Assembly: GCF_000237925.1 (NCBI RefSeq) | Contig: NC_031502.1 | Span: 10,280,630-10,344,629 of the forward strand | DNA from: Schistosoma mansoni | Taxonomy: Eukaryota; Platyhelminthes; Trematoda; Strigeidida; Schistosomatidae | Length of the DNA stretch: 64,000 nt | Direction of reading: 5' to 3' | In this document: one piece after another, positions 12,372-22,282 of the stretch | Numbering within the stretch: the stretch's first letter is position 1 | Layout: every line of letters begins with the position of its first letter | Position numbers and translations under genes: made by a program | The notes under the pieces: generated by a model | Told to the model about the DNA's origin: nothing | What the model saw: the letters and a program-made list of their open reading frames with translations, nothing else | Databases searched by the model: none

Positions 12372-12784
12372 GCTCGGCCTTTTTGTGGGGGATTTTTGAC
12401 GTGTTAGCTCCGTTCTTCAAAGGACCTTACCGCCGGAGACGGAAATCCGTGGGATAAGGCGAGGTGTGCATTTTTAGGGTCGACCTTTTCTAACCCCACC
12501 CCTCCTTGTGGGAAGGCAGCATCGCTGTCATGCTGGTTGTCTGAAGGAAACACCTTACTGCCGTCACACCTCTGTACAGTCGGCAGTACGACTTCGCCTT
12601 CGGACCTTGGGATTGCTGCTTTTAGTCTTACCGCTCTTCAACCGACCTGTCTGTCATGGTAGGACCTCGAGGAACGATTGTTCCAGCCAGCATAGCTCGG
12701 TTGGTTCATCACGATAGGCAAGCCCGACCACCACGTCAAGGTAGCAGCAACGGTCGGGACTCGTCCGATCGATAAATCACTGTA

Positions 12785-13095
12785 TTCTAATTGGCGTTCA
12801 CAAGTTATAACACGATGCCACTGCAAACGATCCTGAACCAAGTCATCCAAAATATCTAACTAGTGGTTAGGATAATCACGTGGACCCTAAACAGAAAACC
12901 TGTACCTACCCATATGAGTCAGTACAACAGTCTGTGGCTTCGTGGACTGATCCTGGGTCATTTTCGGCTGCCTCTAGCTTTCTTCCAACCTACTCCTTCG
13001 CTAATTATCACTGAGCGTTGAGGTGGGCGACGGTTTGGTATTGTAATGCATTTCTAAACCACCCCAGACGATGAATACTCACTATCTCATCAATT
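12785..13095 (-). mobile_element. Decayed LINE 3' region (minus)
   Basis: The reverse complement reads through a decayed version of the C-terminal LINE domain (LIDEIVSIHRLGWF, compare [16 protein letters not shown] at 9350) with stops. Its upstream part continues at 13695-13790 (sequence like the cyt-tyr region at 9555-9590), so the plus-strand piece 13105-13690 interrupts it. Confidence 0.55.
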
Positions 13096-13104
13096 AGCAC
13101 CCGT

Positions 13105-13690
13105 AGGTACGGCATGAGCTTCGCATTTCCCAAGTATCAAGTACTTTTACAAGAATGACAGGACTGTGAACCTGCATTCACTTCTAGTAGTGAGCAGATA
13201 GTAGTCGAGAAGTTCGTGTATCAGAGTAACTACTTAAGTGCTGGTGATGGCGTGAATGAAGTCAATTTACGTACAGTAAGAGCCAGAGTGATTTATGTCT
13301 ACCCGGGTCATCTTTGGAGCCTTCATGATGTTAGTCTAGCTGTAAAAGGTCGGATCTGGGTCGATGAGTATCTCTATTGTGGTTGTGAAACCTGGCCTCT
13401 CCGAGTTGAGGATGTTAGATGACCCTCGGTACTTGATCATTGTTGTCCACGAAGAATAGCTGACATCCAGTGGCAACACTATGTTAGTAGTGCATAGGTT
13501 CGGCTACGTGTGTTCAGGCATAGCGACGATACCTCAGTAGGTGTCACCATCTTGAGACACCGACCTTGAGGGCTTGGACGTGTTCTATGAACGTAGTCTC
13601 AGTGACGTCTACGTCATGCATTATTTGCCGACGCTGAGACCAGTTATGTGGTCAGTGCACGACACGGTATCGTGGTATGAAAGGAAGCCG
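13105..13690 (+). mobile_element. Decayed LINE RT C-terminus (plus), inserted in a minus LINE
   Basis: The frame at 13216-13422 shows the post-YADD region: an EKFVY...YLSAGDG stretch and YVYPGHLWSLHDVSLAVKGR, equivalent to 53215-53420. Downstream sequence to ~13690 follows the C-terminal region with many substitutions. It lies head-on between two pieces of a minus-strand LINE. Confidence 0.55.
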
Positions 13691-13694
13691 TAAG

Positions 13695-13790
13695 TTTCAC
13701 ATTCATAAAGCACAACAGATCGAATTGTTGCACAGTATACTCGTCCTTTGGTTGATAGATAAACAATTTAGACTGTTACATAAGATGGAT
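13695..13790 (-). mobile_element. LINE fragment, upstream continuation of 12785-13095
   Basis: The block GCACAGTATACTCGTCCTTT matches the minus-strand LINE at ~9556-9575 (GCACAGTAAACCCGTCCTTT). The flanks are decayed. Confidence 0.5.
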
Positions 13791-14002
13791 GTTGGCAAAA
13801 ATCAACCAGACCAGAACCAATGATGACTGAACGAGGAGAATTGTCAACATAAATCCATAAGAAATATGTACTGACCAAGTTAATGGGAACAAAAATAAAA
13901 ATAAAAAGTTCCAAGTTTAATTAGTAGTCCTAGTCGCGGAAAGTTTTAAGTATTAATAAAAAGGAAACGGTATCCTGTCTTTATTCCAAACATATATATA
14001 TA

Positions 14003-14512
14003 TGCCCCCAAATGCCCTGGTACGGCCGAGAGTGGGGAGAGTTAGCTCTCCATCTCGAAATGCTCATATGGCCACGCGTATATAGCCTATACCAGGGAAG
14101 TCCTACTAACTGCCTTTTCGTGGCGGGAGTGTTGTTTACGAAATCGAGAGGACGAAGAGCGAATGTCAGGCGCTTTAACCGGGTTGGTGGACACGGAAAG
14201 TCCACCTAGGGGAGTTGGAAAACCCTCATTCCAAACCAATGGTGTACATGGGCTCCAGTATCCTGAGGGAACAAATGGCGTATGAATCAATTGTTGGTCA
14301 CCGGCTACCATGGGACTGCATCTCCTTATGATGCTTCACTGCCTTGTGGGTTAGACCTTTAGGTCAAAGGCTCGGGGTGTGGCCCCCTAAGAAAACCACC
14401 TGCTTCGGTTTCGGCACCCGGGCAGTATTACAGCCCTCACACAAAATGTGTGGCGCATATGTATCTGGTGCCCCTTTGTACCAATATGTATGTGTTTAAA
14501 CAAATAAAATAA
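14003..14512 (+). mobile_element. Non-autonomous LINE derivative, copy B
   Basis: Same structure as copy A: LINE 5' region to ACAGCCCTCACACAAAA, then directly the LINE 3' end (GGTGCCCCTTTGTACCAATA at ~14467) and an AAATAAAATAAATA tail. The two copies are almost identical over ~440 bp. Both flanks carry ATATATATA, a possible but low-complexity target duplication. Confidence 0.75.
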
Positions 14513-15267
14513 ATATATATAAGCGAAATCAATCATTAAGTGTAAGTGATGAATGACAAAACACAAAATATGGTTTGTAAAAATCATTTAATATAACTCA
14601 ATATCCATATACAGATTTATGTACTTGATTGAATAAACTTTTGCGTGGGGACCGTAATAGTAGTTAGCTGCCTAAACTGAACATACAACCTACCTGCTAA
14701 AAAACGAATGACATTACACTAACACTACATGGTATATATCTCCTATTCTCTATTAAACATTTGACTTTACATCTCTATTTTCCAGATTTGAAAGCATAAG
14801 CACTAGTCAACAAAGTAGTACTGCTTGAAAAGTGATAATTACGAATACAAAGTTTGCGAGTTGAGTGACACCCAAGATAGTGTGAGCTAGTATAAGTTTG
14901 GGGTATAGATTGGTAACGTTTTTCTTAACAGCAGTAATTGTGATTGTAGCTAACCCTCAGTCGCAGATAGGATAACTATGTCGTAATTTATTCTCTAACC
15001 AGTGAAAAAAACTAGTCCACGTTCACGATATGACGTTTAAATTTTTAGTTACTCCATCCGTTCATAGATTCTCTATAAAATAAGCTAGATATTTAGTAAG
15101 CTATTACTAGTTGAGTGGTAAACGGATAGTGCTCGCAGACTTATTGCTTAAATGTAGGTGAATAAAACTCGTCACATGTAGCTGATAAAATAAAGTTACT
15201 GAAATATTAACTGTAAATTTCGGGAGATAACCAGAAAAGCACCAAATGAATAGGTTGAGAAATTTAC
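14513..15267. other. AP1G1 intron sequence
   Basis: AT-rich DNA without another exon or a recognisable repeat, directly downstream of the AP-1 gamma donor site. Confidence 0.5.
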
Positions 15268-15468
15268 CTGACCGAAATGTGCTGGGTAACCCAGCATGTG
15301 AATGTATAACAATTTGGCCACATTACGACATCTGTAAGTGTTATTTTCTTCCCGAAAACTATCTCTAATTAAAGCACACTCCCGGTTTACAATCGCCCGT
15401 TCTTCTGCAGCAGTTCGTGCAGATCTAATGTCTCTTACCAACTCCCGCAACCGCTTTGGAGCAGGCAT
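15268..15468 (-). CDS. AP1G1: AP-1 complex subunit gamma, first coding exon
   Basis: The 67 codons read [18 protein letters not shown], then [39 protein letters not shown] and GYPAHFGQ. This is the strongly conserved N-terminus of gamma-adaptin, the large subunit of the AP-1 clathrin adaptor that sorts cargo at the trans-Golgi network and endosomes; [20 protein letters not shown] is the adaptin trunk signature. The exon ends in CAG|GTAAAT (donor read on the minus strand). The ATG directly follows a splice acceptor (TTATTCCAG|ATG), so there is either a 5' UTR intron or a spliced-leader site. The next exon (normally starting LECLKLIAS) was not found on the minus strand down to position 1, so intron 1 likely exceeds 15 kb. 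Confidence 0.93.
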
Positions 15469-15480
15469 CTGGAATAAAAA
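15460..15480 (-). promoter_or_regulatory. Splice acceptor immediately before the AP1G1 start codon
   Basis: On the minus strand a pyrimidine-rich run ends in CAG and the next three bases are the ATG. Schistosome spliced leader RNA is known to end in AUG and to be added at such acceptors, so this may be a trans-splice site. A normal 5' UTR intron fits equally well. Confidence 0.5.
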
Positions 15481-18200
15481 AAGTTACGTGACCAACTGTA
15501 GACCACTGGTGCAAAAAACGTCGAGTCAACGTTACTCTAAATAGTAAAACGAAAGAGCTAGTGCAATAAAGCAACTATTCATGTTACTTGACTTTACAGT
15601 AATACCAAGAGGGTAAACAAAAGTCGGAAGACTTGTTATAATAAGTAACAAATAGTTAAGAAACGCAGTAAAAAGCGTATAGCATTTAGAAGTTAGTCAC
15701 AATGTGGGATCAGTAAATATTTATCGACTTAAACTAGTAAATGAACGAGGACTGTACAGTAATCTCGAAATATGAAATAGTACATGCATGTGTCAGTGAC
15801 ATGAAATGTCATTTATTCCAACCGTTTCTACAACTACACTCATCTGAGTAGGAAATAAATTACGGTAAAAGTGAAGCGATAAGGTTTCATTCCCCATAAA
15901 AATGATAACTGAATACAGCAAAGTAAACAACAAAAACAACACTGAGAAACAAAATAAGAAAACCACCCTTACGCTTTATATCTGTTATCAAACGCCCCTT
16001 TAAAAAGCATTAATTATATGATCTATATGGGACGGCGGTTTACAAATTAAGGCGTCCGACTTAAAGCAAATGTGTTTCGGGTTCTAACCCTACTCCATGT
16101 ACTTCGGTTTTGGCTTTTATTTTTGACTAACTTGGAATTAGACCATATAAAACATACAGTTGGAGTGATATGTGAGTTACAATATAGCGTTTAATAACGA
16201 ACTGCATTATTCTATGCTTAATGTTATTACTTCTTATTTTTAAATGGCATTTGTTAGACCAAACAAGCCAGTGAGTAATGATATTCTGCCTATGGTGTAA
16301 ACTCTAAAGTTTAGTTCCACTGGGAAACAACGGACTGAGTTCATAACTCGTGCATATCTCAAAACTGTTCAAGTACACACAATTTACTCAAGGGTTCTAT
16401 ATTCCTTCTTTTAATAATCACGCACACACAAAATAAGAAAGGGATTATATACACTGGGACAAGATTATCGCGTACTACTATCATTGAAACGTTTGTGTGA
16501 TTAGAGCGAAACATGTGGTCTTCGAAGGGCTTTGATTTAAAATGAGTTTCAAACAGCCGCAATAAGATCTCATTGGTAAATAAAGAAACGTAAATTACAC
16601 TGATACAGCTACTAAATGCCGATTGTGTTATCAAATCTTTTCTGTCTCAGCTAAAACTTAGTTTTTTCTAGTTGGTAAGCCATATAAATCAAATAAGACC
16701 CCGTACAAGAAATCAAAGACATGATTTGTTTGACACAAAAATATCCCAAATTAGATTGAAGCATCTCCAAACTCCTAACTCTGACGCAATGTTTGCTGAC
16801 TTATGGGCTTTTTGTTCCCTTCCGTTTCGACGCCATAAAACGTAAAATATTAAGTTTTAAGCTCCAATCTACTTTTCAAGTGTGAGGTTTGGTATTAATC
16901 AGCAGCTTGGGGGTCAACCTGTGTCAGTTGTTCAATCGTTACACGACTAAATACTTTCGCGATTGCTAAAGTATCCAATTACGGTGCTGAAAAAGTCATT
17001 CCACATAGTTCTCCGGATGGTTTTAAGGCTATTGGTCACGCACCGAGGACACTTGGAACGTAAGTAAAGTCGAGTGAAGGTTTCCCTCTGAGTTTTGTAG
17101 ATAAAGTTTTACAAAATGCTATAAGACCGGATTTTTATGTCACTCAGTGACCTTAAAACCCTTGTCGATCTTTGAACGTAGAGAACATAATCAGGATTTC
17201 CTAAATAACCGTCTCAAAAGATAGGTAATCACTTCAAGGTTTAAGGTTTTAGATGGTATAAATCTACAGATACCTACTAACTTTGTTACTGTATACTCGT
17301 CAGTATTAGGTTCGTGATATCCCTTTAACTCTCAATTTATTCCAAAAATGTGCGAAAGCCACATAACTCAGGTTACCTAGTGGATAAGTTCTGTCTAGTG
17401 AGAGGCATAACCAGATCTTGTAAACGATATCAGGATGGAGAAACACGGAGATACACAAGACCGAAACCACGAGTAAATCGGGAATCAGTTACTATCCTAT
17501 CAGTACATTCTATTTACTACATAAACTGAGAATTGGTGTCAAGATAACACCAACGTTTTGCAACGACGTCTCGACACCACACAAACAGCGTGAAGTAACT
17601 ATATTTATGGGAAGAGATTTAACCACCGAGCAAAGATGATACTTTGTAACCCCAAGTGGCTCCACAACAAAAACCGGAGAACATTACGGTCAACAAAGCT
17701 TGGACAAGAGTACAACAAATAATATCTTTCTATTCAGGTTGTTGCAAAAACTCTAACGGGTGAATATTATTTTGAATAAGATCGCAGTCAAATTAGCATA
17801 ATTTGCAAGGCAAATTCAAGGAATCAACTGTACAAACTCAGAGAACTCTGTTCATCGAAACACATTCAAACCATAAAAACGTCACTTTATTACGATTTTA
17901 TCATAATAATGAAAACACGGAACTCCACTTAACTGATACAAATCACCGAAAGAAAGTTGGATAATAATCCGCCCAAATGTCGAGTACTGGCCACAGCGAC
18001 AAACCAATAAACACCAACAATTCAAGCTTCAATATTTCACCCGACTCGAAAATTTACTCTAAACGTAATTCATTCCGGTTTTCATAATGTCTTGATCTTA
18101 CAGTAGTTTTATTACTAATTGTTTTCAACTAATTATTAACTCTTCTCGACTTCTTCAGTCTGCCACCAAACACACAATAATCAAGCTGGATTCAAACCAC
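15481..18200. other. Non-coding, AT-rich upstream region of AP1G1
   Basis: No exon is supported. The only structured element I see is the tRNA-like relic near 16029-16100. AP1G1 promoter or 5' UTR exons should lie here but I cannot place them. Confidence 0.4.
16029..16100 (+). repeat. tRNA-like SINE head relic
   Basis: A box A-like stretch (GGCGGTTTACAAATTAAGG) is followed about 35 bp later by a good box B (CGGGTTCTAACCC). No hammerhead follows. It is too degenerate for a functional tRNA. Confidence 0.4.
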
Positions 18201-18480
18201 TGAACTTACGCATCTCATCGAGGGATTTGATCCTAGAACACTCTCAGACATGTGATCGATTCGTATTTGTAGCGGTTAATATACCTAGCCACTCAACTTC
18301 ACTAGTCTTAGGGAATTCGACAGTTATTTAGGATTTGAAAAATCTTGGACCTAAGAGAATGATTTAGTCTCGGGAAGGTAGGGTCGTTGAAACCGGAAGC
18401 CATCACATTACTGATTAGGTGACTGATAGTCTGCAATATGGAAAGTGTGAAAATAAGATCCAGGGGATTGATGTAAGGCA
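18200..18480 (-). repeat. Dispersed repeat, copy 1 (inverted relative to 24940-25140)
   Basis: The reverse complement of about 18300-18480 aligns with 24960-25140, e.g. the shared cores CAGTCACCTAATCAGTAATG and CTACCTTCCCGAGACTAA, with ~10-15% differences. On the minus strand 18225-18295 has tRNA-like boxes (GAGTGGCTAGG and GGATCAAATCCC), so it may be a SINE family. Confidence 0.6.
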
Positions 18481-18540
18481 TCAAACTTCCATCTCGGCGA
18501 AAAAAACCAAGTATCAGCGCTAACACAGCTGAATATTTTA

Positions 18541-19585
18541 GGAAATCATATTTACTACAATTCTTTTAGAGGTGAAGCTTATATTCAAAGTATGTTATGT
18601 GTCGTGCTCCCTACAAAAGCCTAGAATTGTTTGAAATTTAAATAATAATAGTGCTATTATCCCACAAAACTGTTGTTCATTTAAGTCTCCGTGCGAAGAA
18701 TAAATGGGCCTGTACCTACATGTAATTCATATTCACAGTTGTCAGAGATGACCTCATTCATTATTTCGGCATGATGAAGACTAAACAGTGCAAGGTGATC
18801 TAATCATGATTTGCAACCTATTGAGTGGTCTAGGTCACTCATTGCTTATTTCCGCACGATAGCAGTGGTGGAAATATACTAAACATCAAGTAATCTCTAA
18901 GCCAAGAGTGGTCACTCAGGAGTAACCCAACCATTATGTGCACAGGGTTGTGGGTTATACTCTTTCATTGATACAGTATTTCGTGACAAACACTGGGTAG
19001 CTCTGCCCATCCTTGCAGCTTCCTAATTTTCCATAGCGCACTTCGACAAACAGAGGAATCAGGTTTCGAACTAGCAGTTTTTAACCGAAGCTCTAGAGTT
19101 GACAATAATTGGAGTGTTAACAAGGTAATTACACAGAACCTGATTTGCTATTGTTATATTATATTCATATTTTTATTTTATTTTATTTTTTTCTCTTTTT
19201 CAAATATGGAAAATATAACCTTAACATTATTGAAACTTGTGTATTATTGCATTTTTGAAGAAGTCCGAAATGGTTTCTTGACATCACTTATGAAACCATA
19301 AGATGTTTGTGAACAATCAGGATAATCACTCAGCTAATGTTACGAAAGTTATTTAGACTGAAATCAAGCAATTCAAAGGGCATGACGATACATGCCTTAT
19401 GATAATGAACGGTTTCACAAATCCTTTATCGTCAACTAAGCGATCCATTTCAACATTTGTTTCACCTCAAGTAGTTACCATTAGCATTGGAAAAGTGTAG
19501 TCATCTTACCAACTTTCAAGAGGAGGAACAGAAAAAACTAAGGCTTGTCACTGCTTAGTATGTTGTCAAAAGTATTGCAAAACGT
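18541..19585. other. Non-coding
   Basis: There is a T-rich tract at ~19165-19200. No exon or repeat unit is recognised. Confidence 0.4.
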
Positions 19586-19866
19586 TGGTGGGCGACCAGA
19601 TGAATGCGTTCACAAAACCACATAAACTTCACCGGATCACACTACATAGAACCAAATCGACCATATTTGCATTAACAAAAAGTTCAGGAGGACGATGGAG
19701 GATGTGAGAACCAGGAGAGGAGCTCATATAACATCAGATCGGGGCAACAGTATGGCGTACTGAGAAGATAGTCAATATCATACGGAATTCCTATGATGGA
19801 TTAAAGTGCAAGATCGTTCACGGAGGACAACTCACCGACTCATTCGAGGTAAAGACCGGAGTCAGG
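19586..19866 (+). mobile_element. LINE fragment, RT region (left part)
   Basis: This is the reverse complement of about 49075-49345, the LINE related to the 'craniofacial development protein 2-like' RTE family. The translation includes [11 protein letters not shown] just before the interruption. The fragment is split by the SINE at 19882-20518 and resumes at 20534. Confidence 0.75.
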
Positions 19867-19881
19867 CAAGGTTGCTTACTC
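19867..19881. repeat. Target site duplication, left
   Basis: CAAGGTTGCTTACTC occurs here and again at 20519-20533. The uninterrupted copy at about 49068-49083 (minus) has it once, which confirms the duplication. Confidence 0.9.
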
Positions 19882-19882
19882 A

Positions 19883-19980
19883 CAATTGATTGATCACTGG
19901 GTGGTGATCAATGTCATGCGTGTCAAGTCTTTCTTAGTGCTGATCGAATGCTATCGACCGAGTTGCAATGTGGCCACCAG
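19883..19980 (+). repeat. Inverted repeat arm, left
   Basis: A 98-bp arm ending in GTGGCCACCAG. Its reverse complement is 20210-20307 with three mismatches. It could form a cruciform or hairpin across the gap. Confidence 0.9.
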
Positions 19981-20009
19981 TCTAGGTGGCTCGACACTGC
20001 TTGCACTAT

Positions 20010-20209
20010 NNNNNNNNNNNNNNNNNNNNNNNNNNNNNNNNNNNNNNNNNNNNNNNNNNNNNNNNNNNNNNNNNNNNNNNNNNNNNNNNNNNNNNNNNNN
20101 NNNNNNNNNNNNNNNNNNNNNNNNNNNNNNNNNNNNNNNNNNNNNNNNNNNNNNNNNNNNNNNNNNNNNNNNNNNNNNNNNNNNNNNNNNNNNNNNNNNN
20201 NNNNNNNNN
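20010..20209. other. Assembly gap, exactly 200 N
   Basis: Two hundred consecutive N, probably a fixed-size placeholder rather than a measured length. It lies between the two arms of a long inverted repeat, a structure that commonly breaks assembly. Frames drawn across it are meaningless. Confidence 0.98.
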
Positions 20210-20307
20210 CTGGTGGCCACATTGCATCTCGATCGTTAGCATTCGATCAGCACTAAGAAAGACTTGACACGCATGACATTGATCACCACCCAGTGATCAA
20301 TCAATTG
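20210..20307 (-). repeat. Inverted repeat arm, right
   Basis: Reverse complement of 19883-19980. It begins at the first base after the N gap. Confidence 0.9.
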
Positions 20308-20440
20308 TGATCACAGCTCAGTCCTACAGAAGGTTGGTCGCGGCCCGAATAGCTCAATGGTAACGTCTCTGACTGTGAAGCTGAGTGACACGGGATCGAA
20401 TCCACCAGGGAGCATCAGTTCCCTCAAGATTACAGGTACA

Positions 20441-20483
20441 CCTTGCTGATGAGTGCCAAGTAGCACGAAACCTGGGTCCAGGG
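20441..20483 (+). ncRNA. Hammerhead ribozyme (complete core)
   Basis: Stem I CCTTG (20441-20445) pairs with CAGGG (20479-20483). Core CTGATGA spans 20446-20452. Stem II GTGC/GCAC (20453-20456, 20463-20466) closes a CAAGTA loop. GAAA spans 20467-20470. A very short stem III (ACC/GGT) with a 2-nt loop precedes the GTC cleavage triplet ending at 20478. All invariant bases are present. The minimal stem III is typical of retroelement-borne hammerheads in schistosomes. Confidence 0.9.
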
Positions 20484-20518
20484 TTTCCTGTTGACCACCT
20501 CCAACCACCATCTTACCT

Positions 20519-20533
20519 CAAGGTTGCTTACTC
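20519..20533. repeat. Target site duplication, right
   Basis: Second copy of CAAGGTTGCTTACTC. The interrupted LINE resumes directly after it with TAACCCTTTCTC. Confidence 0.9.
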
Positions 20534-20660
20534 TAACCCTTTCTCTTTCTCCTGGTGATCGACTAGATCATGAAGACGTCAACATCTGGAGGGAATGACG
20601 GGATACGTGGACAGCTAGGAGAAGCCATCAACTCCAAAGGCTGTACTGTTTTGGATATTT
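20534..20660 (+). mobile_element. LINE fragment, right part
   Basis: Continues the LINE of 19586-19881. It matches the reverse complement of about 48960-49067 (GGTGATCGACTAGATCATGA). Confidence 0.7.
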
Positions 20661-21773
20661 TGTACTTTTAATATAATTTACTCTCTCTTGGGTTAGAACT
20701 GTTTATGCGGAACTCAAGGTTTGTGTTTGGATATAATTTAATACGAGCTACTCTAGAACGCTTCGCACGCTATGCAGAAGAACGTTGTCTGATCTAATCG
20801 AAAAAACTTTGGTTTTTTAGTCCTGAATTCAGGTCGAACATTAGTATTTCGATAGTTACAATAATCATCGGAGTCGGTGGCAGAGTAACTTTTCAAAGGC
20901 AGAAAATACAAAACCAAAAATTTAAGTGAAAAAACATTTTATTGGGATCATTCCCTGAAATACTGTGAACCTCAGTAATTTCAGATGATTTTCTTTATGA
21001 TGATATATTTGTCAAGATAATAAGTCTTTCGAGATAAAACATGATCCTCATGATTTTGATAAAAATAATTACGAGGAAGGGAAGCAGCCGAAAAATTGTC
21101 ATAGTGATATACCATGGGAATATGTTTATGTACATGAAACAACGAAATATATATATATATATATTATGAAATCTCAAAATGAAGGCTTCATGACAAACAA
21201 CTAGATGAAACGATGTATAATAGAAGTATGATAAAAGATGTAAAATTCATGAAGGTATAAGAAGAATAATGAGCCCAAAAAAACAAACGAAAGTGAATAA
21301 AAGTTCAGAAGCCACAAAACCCAATAAGTAGGATTACAGTTGGCTTTGTTATACACACCGAGAGGGGGAGTGTCAAAATTAAAGAGACAATGGCAGGATG
21401 AATGCAGATAACTGTAGAATTGTCATCCTAAACTCAAATTAAACCATAGGGAATCAGTGTAACCTTTCTAAAATCGTAGAATGGGCAAGGAGGAAATATT
21501 TCGCGAACGCAAGTTTTTGAAATAAGTGAACCCTTGCATTTAAGGTAATTTAAAACTGTCTTTGTTGAGAATGAGGCAACCAAATTGAGTTAAAACTTTG
21601 TGTCGTATACACAGACTACAAGCTGATACATTGAAAGATAAAAGTAGTAGCCACAAACATTTGATGTGAGAATCAATGCTACTTGGGGTCTAGATTAAAC
21701 TAACTGCTCATAAAATACGGTGTTATATGGTCCTAAATACCTCTGATGAATATATCCCACCTCTATGACTAAA
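20661..21773. other. Non-coding
   Basis: Contains an (AT)n run near 21148-21165. Otherwise I see nothing. Confidence 0.4.
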
Positions 21774-22282
21774 ATGCCTTGGTACGACCCGGGGAGGGGA
21801 GAGTCATCTCTCCCTCGCAAAATGCTCTCATATGGCTACGCGTGTACTAGCCATTGATATGGAAGTCCTACTCACCACCTTCTCGAGACGGAGGCGTTGT
21901 TTACAGAATTGAGAGGACGGAAAGCAACTGTCCGGCACTCCACTCGGGTTGGCGGATATGGAGGGTTCACCTAGTGGCGTTGGAAAACCCTGATTCCAGT
22001 CTAGTGGTGCACATGGGCTCCAGTATCCTGAGGGAACAAATGGTATATCAACCAGTTGCTGGTCACCGGCTACCATTGGACTGCATCTCCTTATGATGCT
22101 CCACTGCCTTGTAAATCAAACCTTTAGGTCGAAGGCTCCGGGTGTGGTCCCCTAAGAAAACCACTTGCTGCAGTCTGGGCATCCGGGCAGTATCACAACC
22201 CTCAAACAAATCAAGTGACTCGTGTGGTGCATATGTATTCAGTGCCTCTTTGTACCAATATTTGTGTTCAAATAAATAAAGA
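21774..22282 (+). mobile_element. Non-autonomous LINE derivative, copy C (diverged)
   Basis: Same 5'-end-plus-3'-end structure as copies A and B, with more substitutions. It starts AATGCCTTGGTACGACCCGG, passes CAACCCTCAAACAAA and ends CTTTGTACCAATATTTGTG then AAATAAATAAAG. The divergence suggests an older subfamily or insertion. Confidence 0.75.

Larger units (their letters stand above)
8735..12775 (-). mobile_element. Near full-length RTE-like LINE (SR2/Perere type)
   Basis: A ~4-kb element, minus strand. From the 5' end: an untranslated leader (12775-12372, the conserved schistosome RTE leader with CTTGCCTATCGTGATGAACC), ORF part 1 with endonuclease (12371-11076), linker (11091-10831), RT (10748-9594), C-terminal [11 protein letters not shown] region (9482-9060) and a 3' UTR to about 8735. 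At least two or three frame breaks prevent one continuous reading, but both catalytic domains are individually open, so it is relatively young. Neighbouring 12785-13790 is an unrelated tangle of LINE pieces. Confidence 0.8.
19882..20518 (+). mobile_element. Hammerhead SINE insertion with fold-back arm
   Basis: This is the sequence between the 15-bp target duplications. It holds a 98-bp inverted repeat (19883-19980 and 20210-20307, 3 mismatches) around an N gap, then a tRNA-like head (box A TAGCTCAATGG at 20350, box B GGGATCGAATCC at 20392) and a complete hammerhead ribozyme at 20441-20483. The order of tRNA head then ribozyme is that of schistosome SM-alpha SINEs. The fold-back part is not typical of the family. 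Confidence 0.8.

Noticed and set aside
14012-14311. Repeated short ORFs (beginning [13 protein letters not shown] or MPWCVREWGELAL) at 0.5, 14.0 and 50.4 kb as conserved small proteins
   Set aside because: They are conserved only because the LINE 5' region is repeated. They occur on both strands at once and are broken in the diverged copy at 21.8 kb.
19886-20267. ORFs of 80-117 residues spanning the N gap
   Set aside because: Most residues are X from 200 N. They only appear because both ends are inverted repeat.
20340-20405. A genuine tRNA gene
   Set aside because: Same argument: it is the head of a SINE bounded by target duplications.
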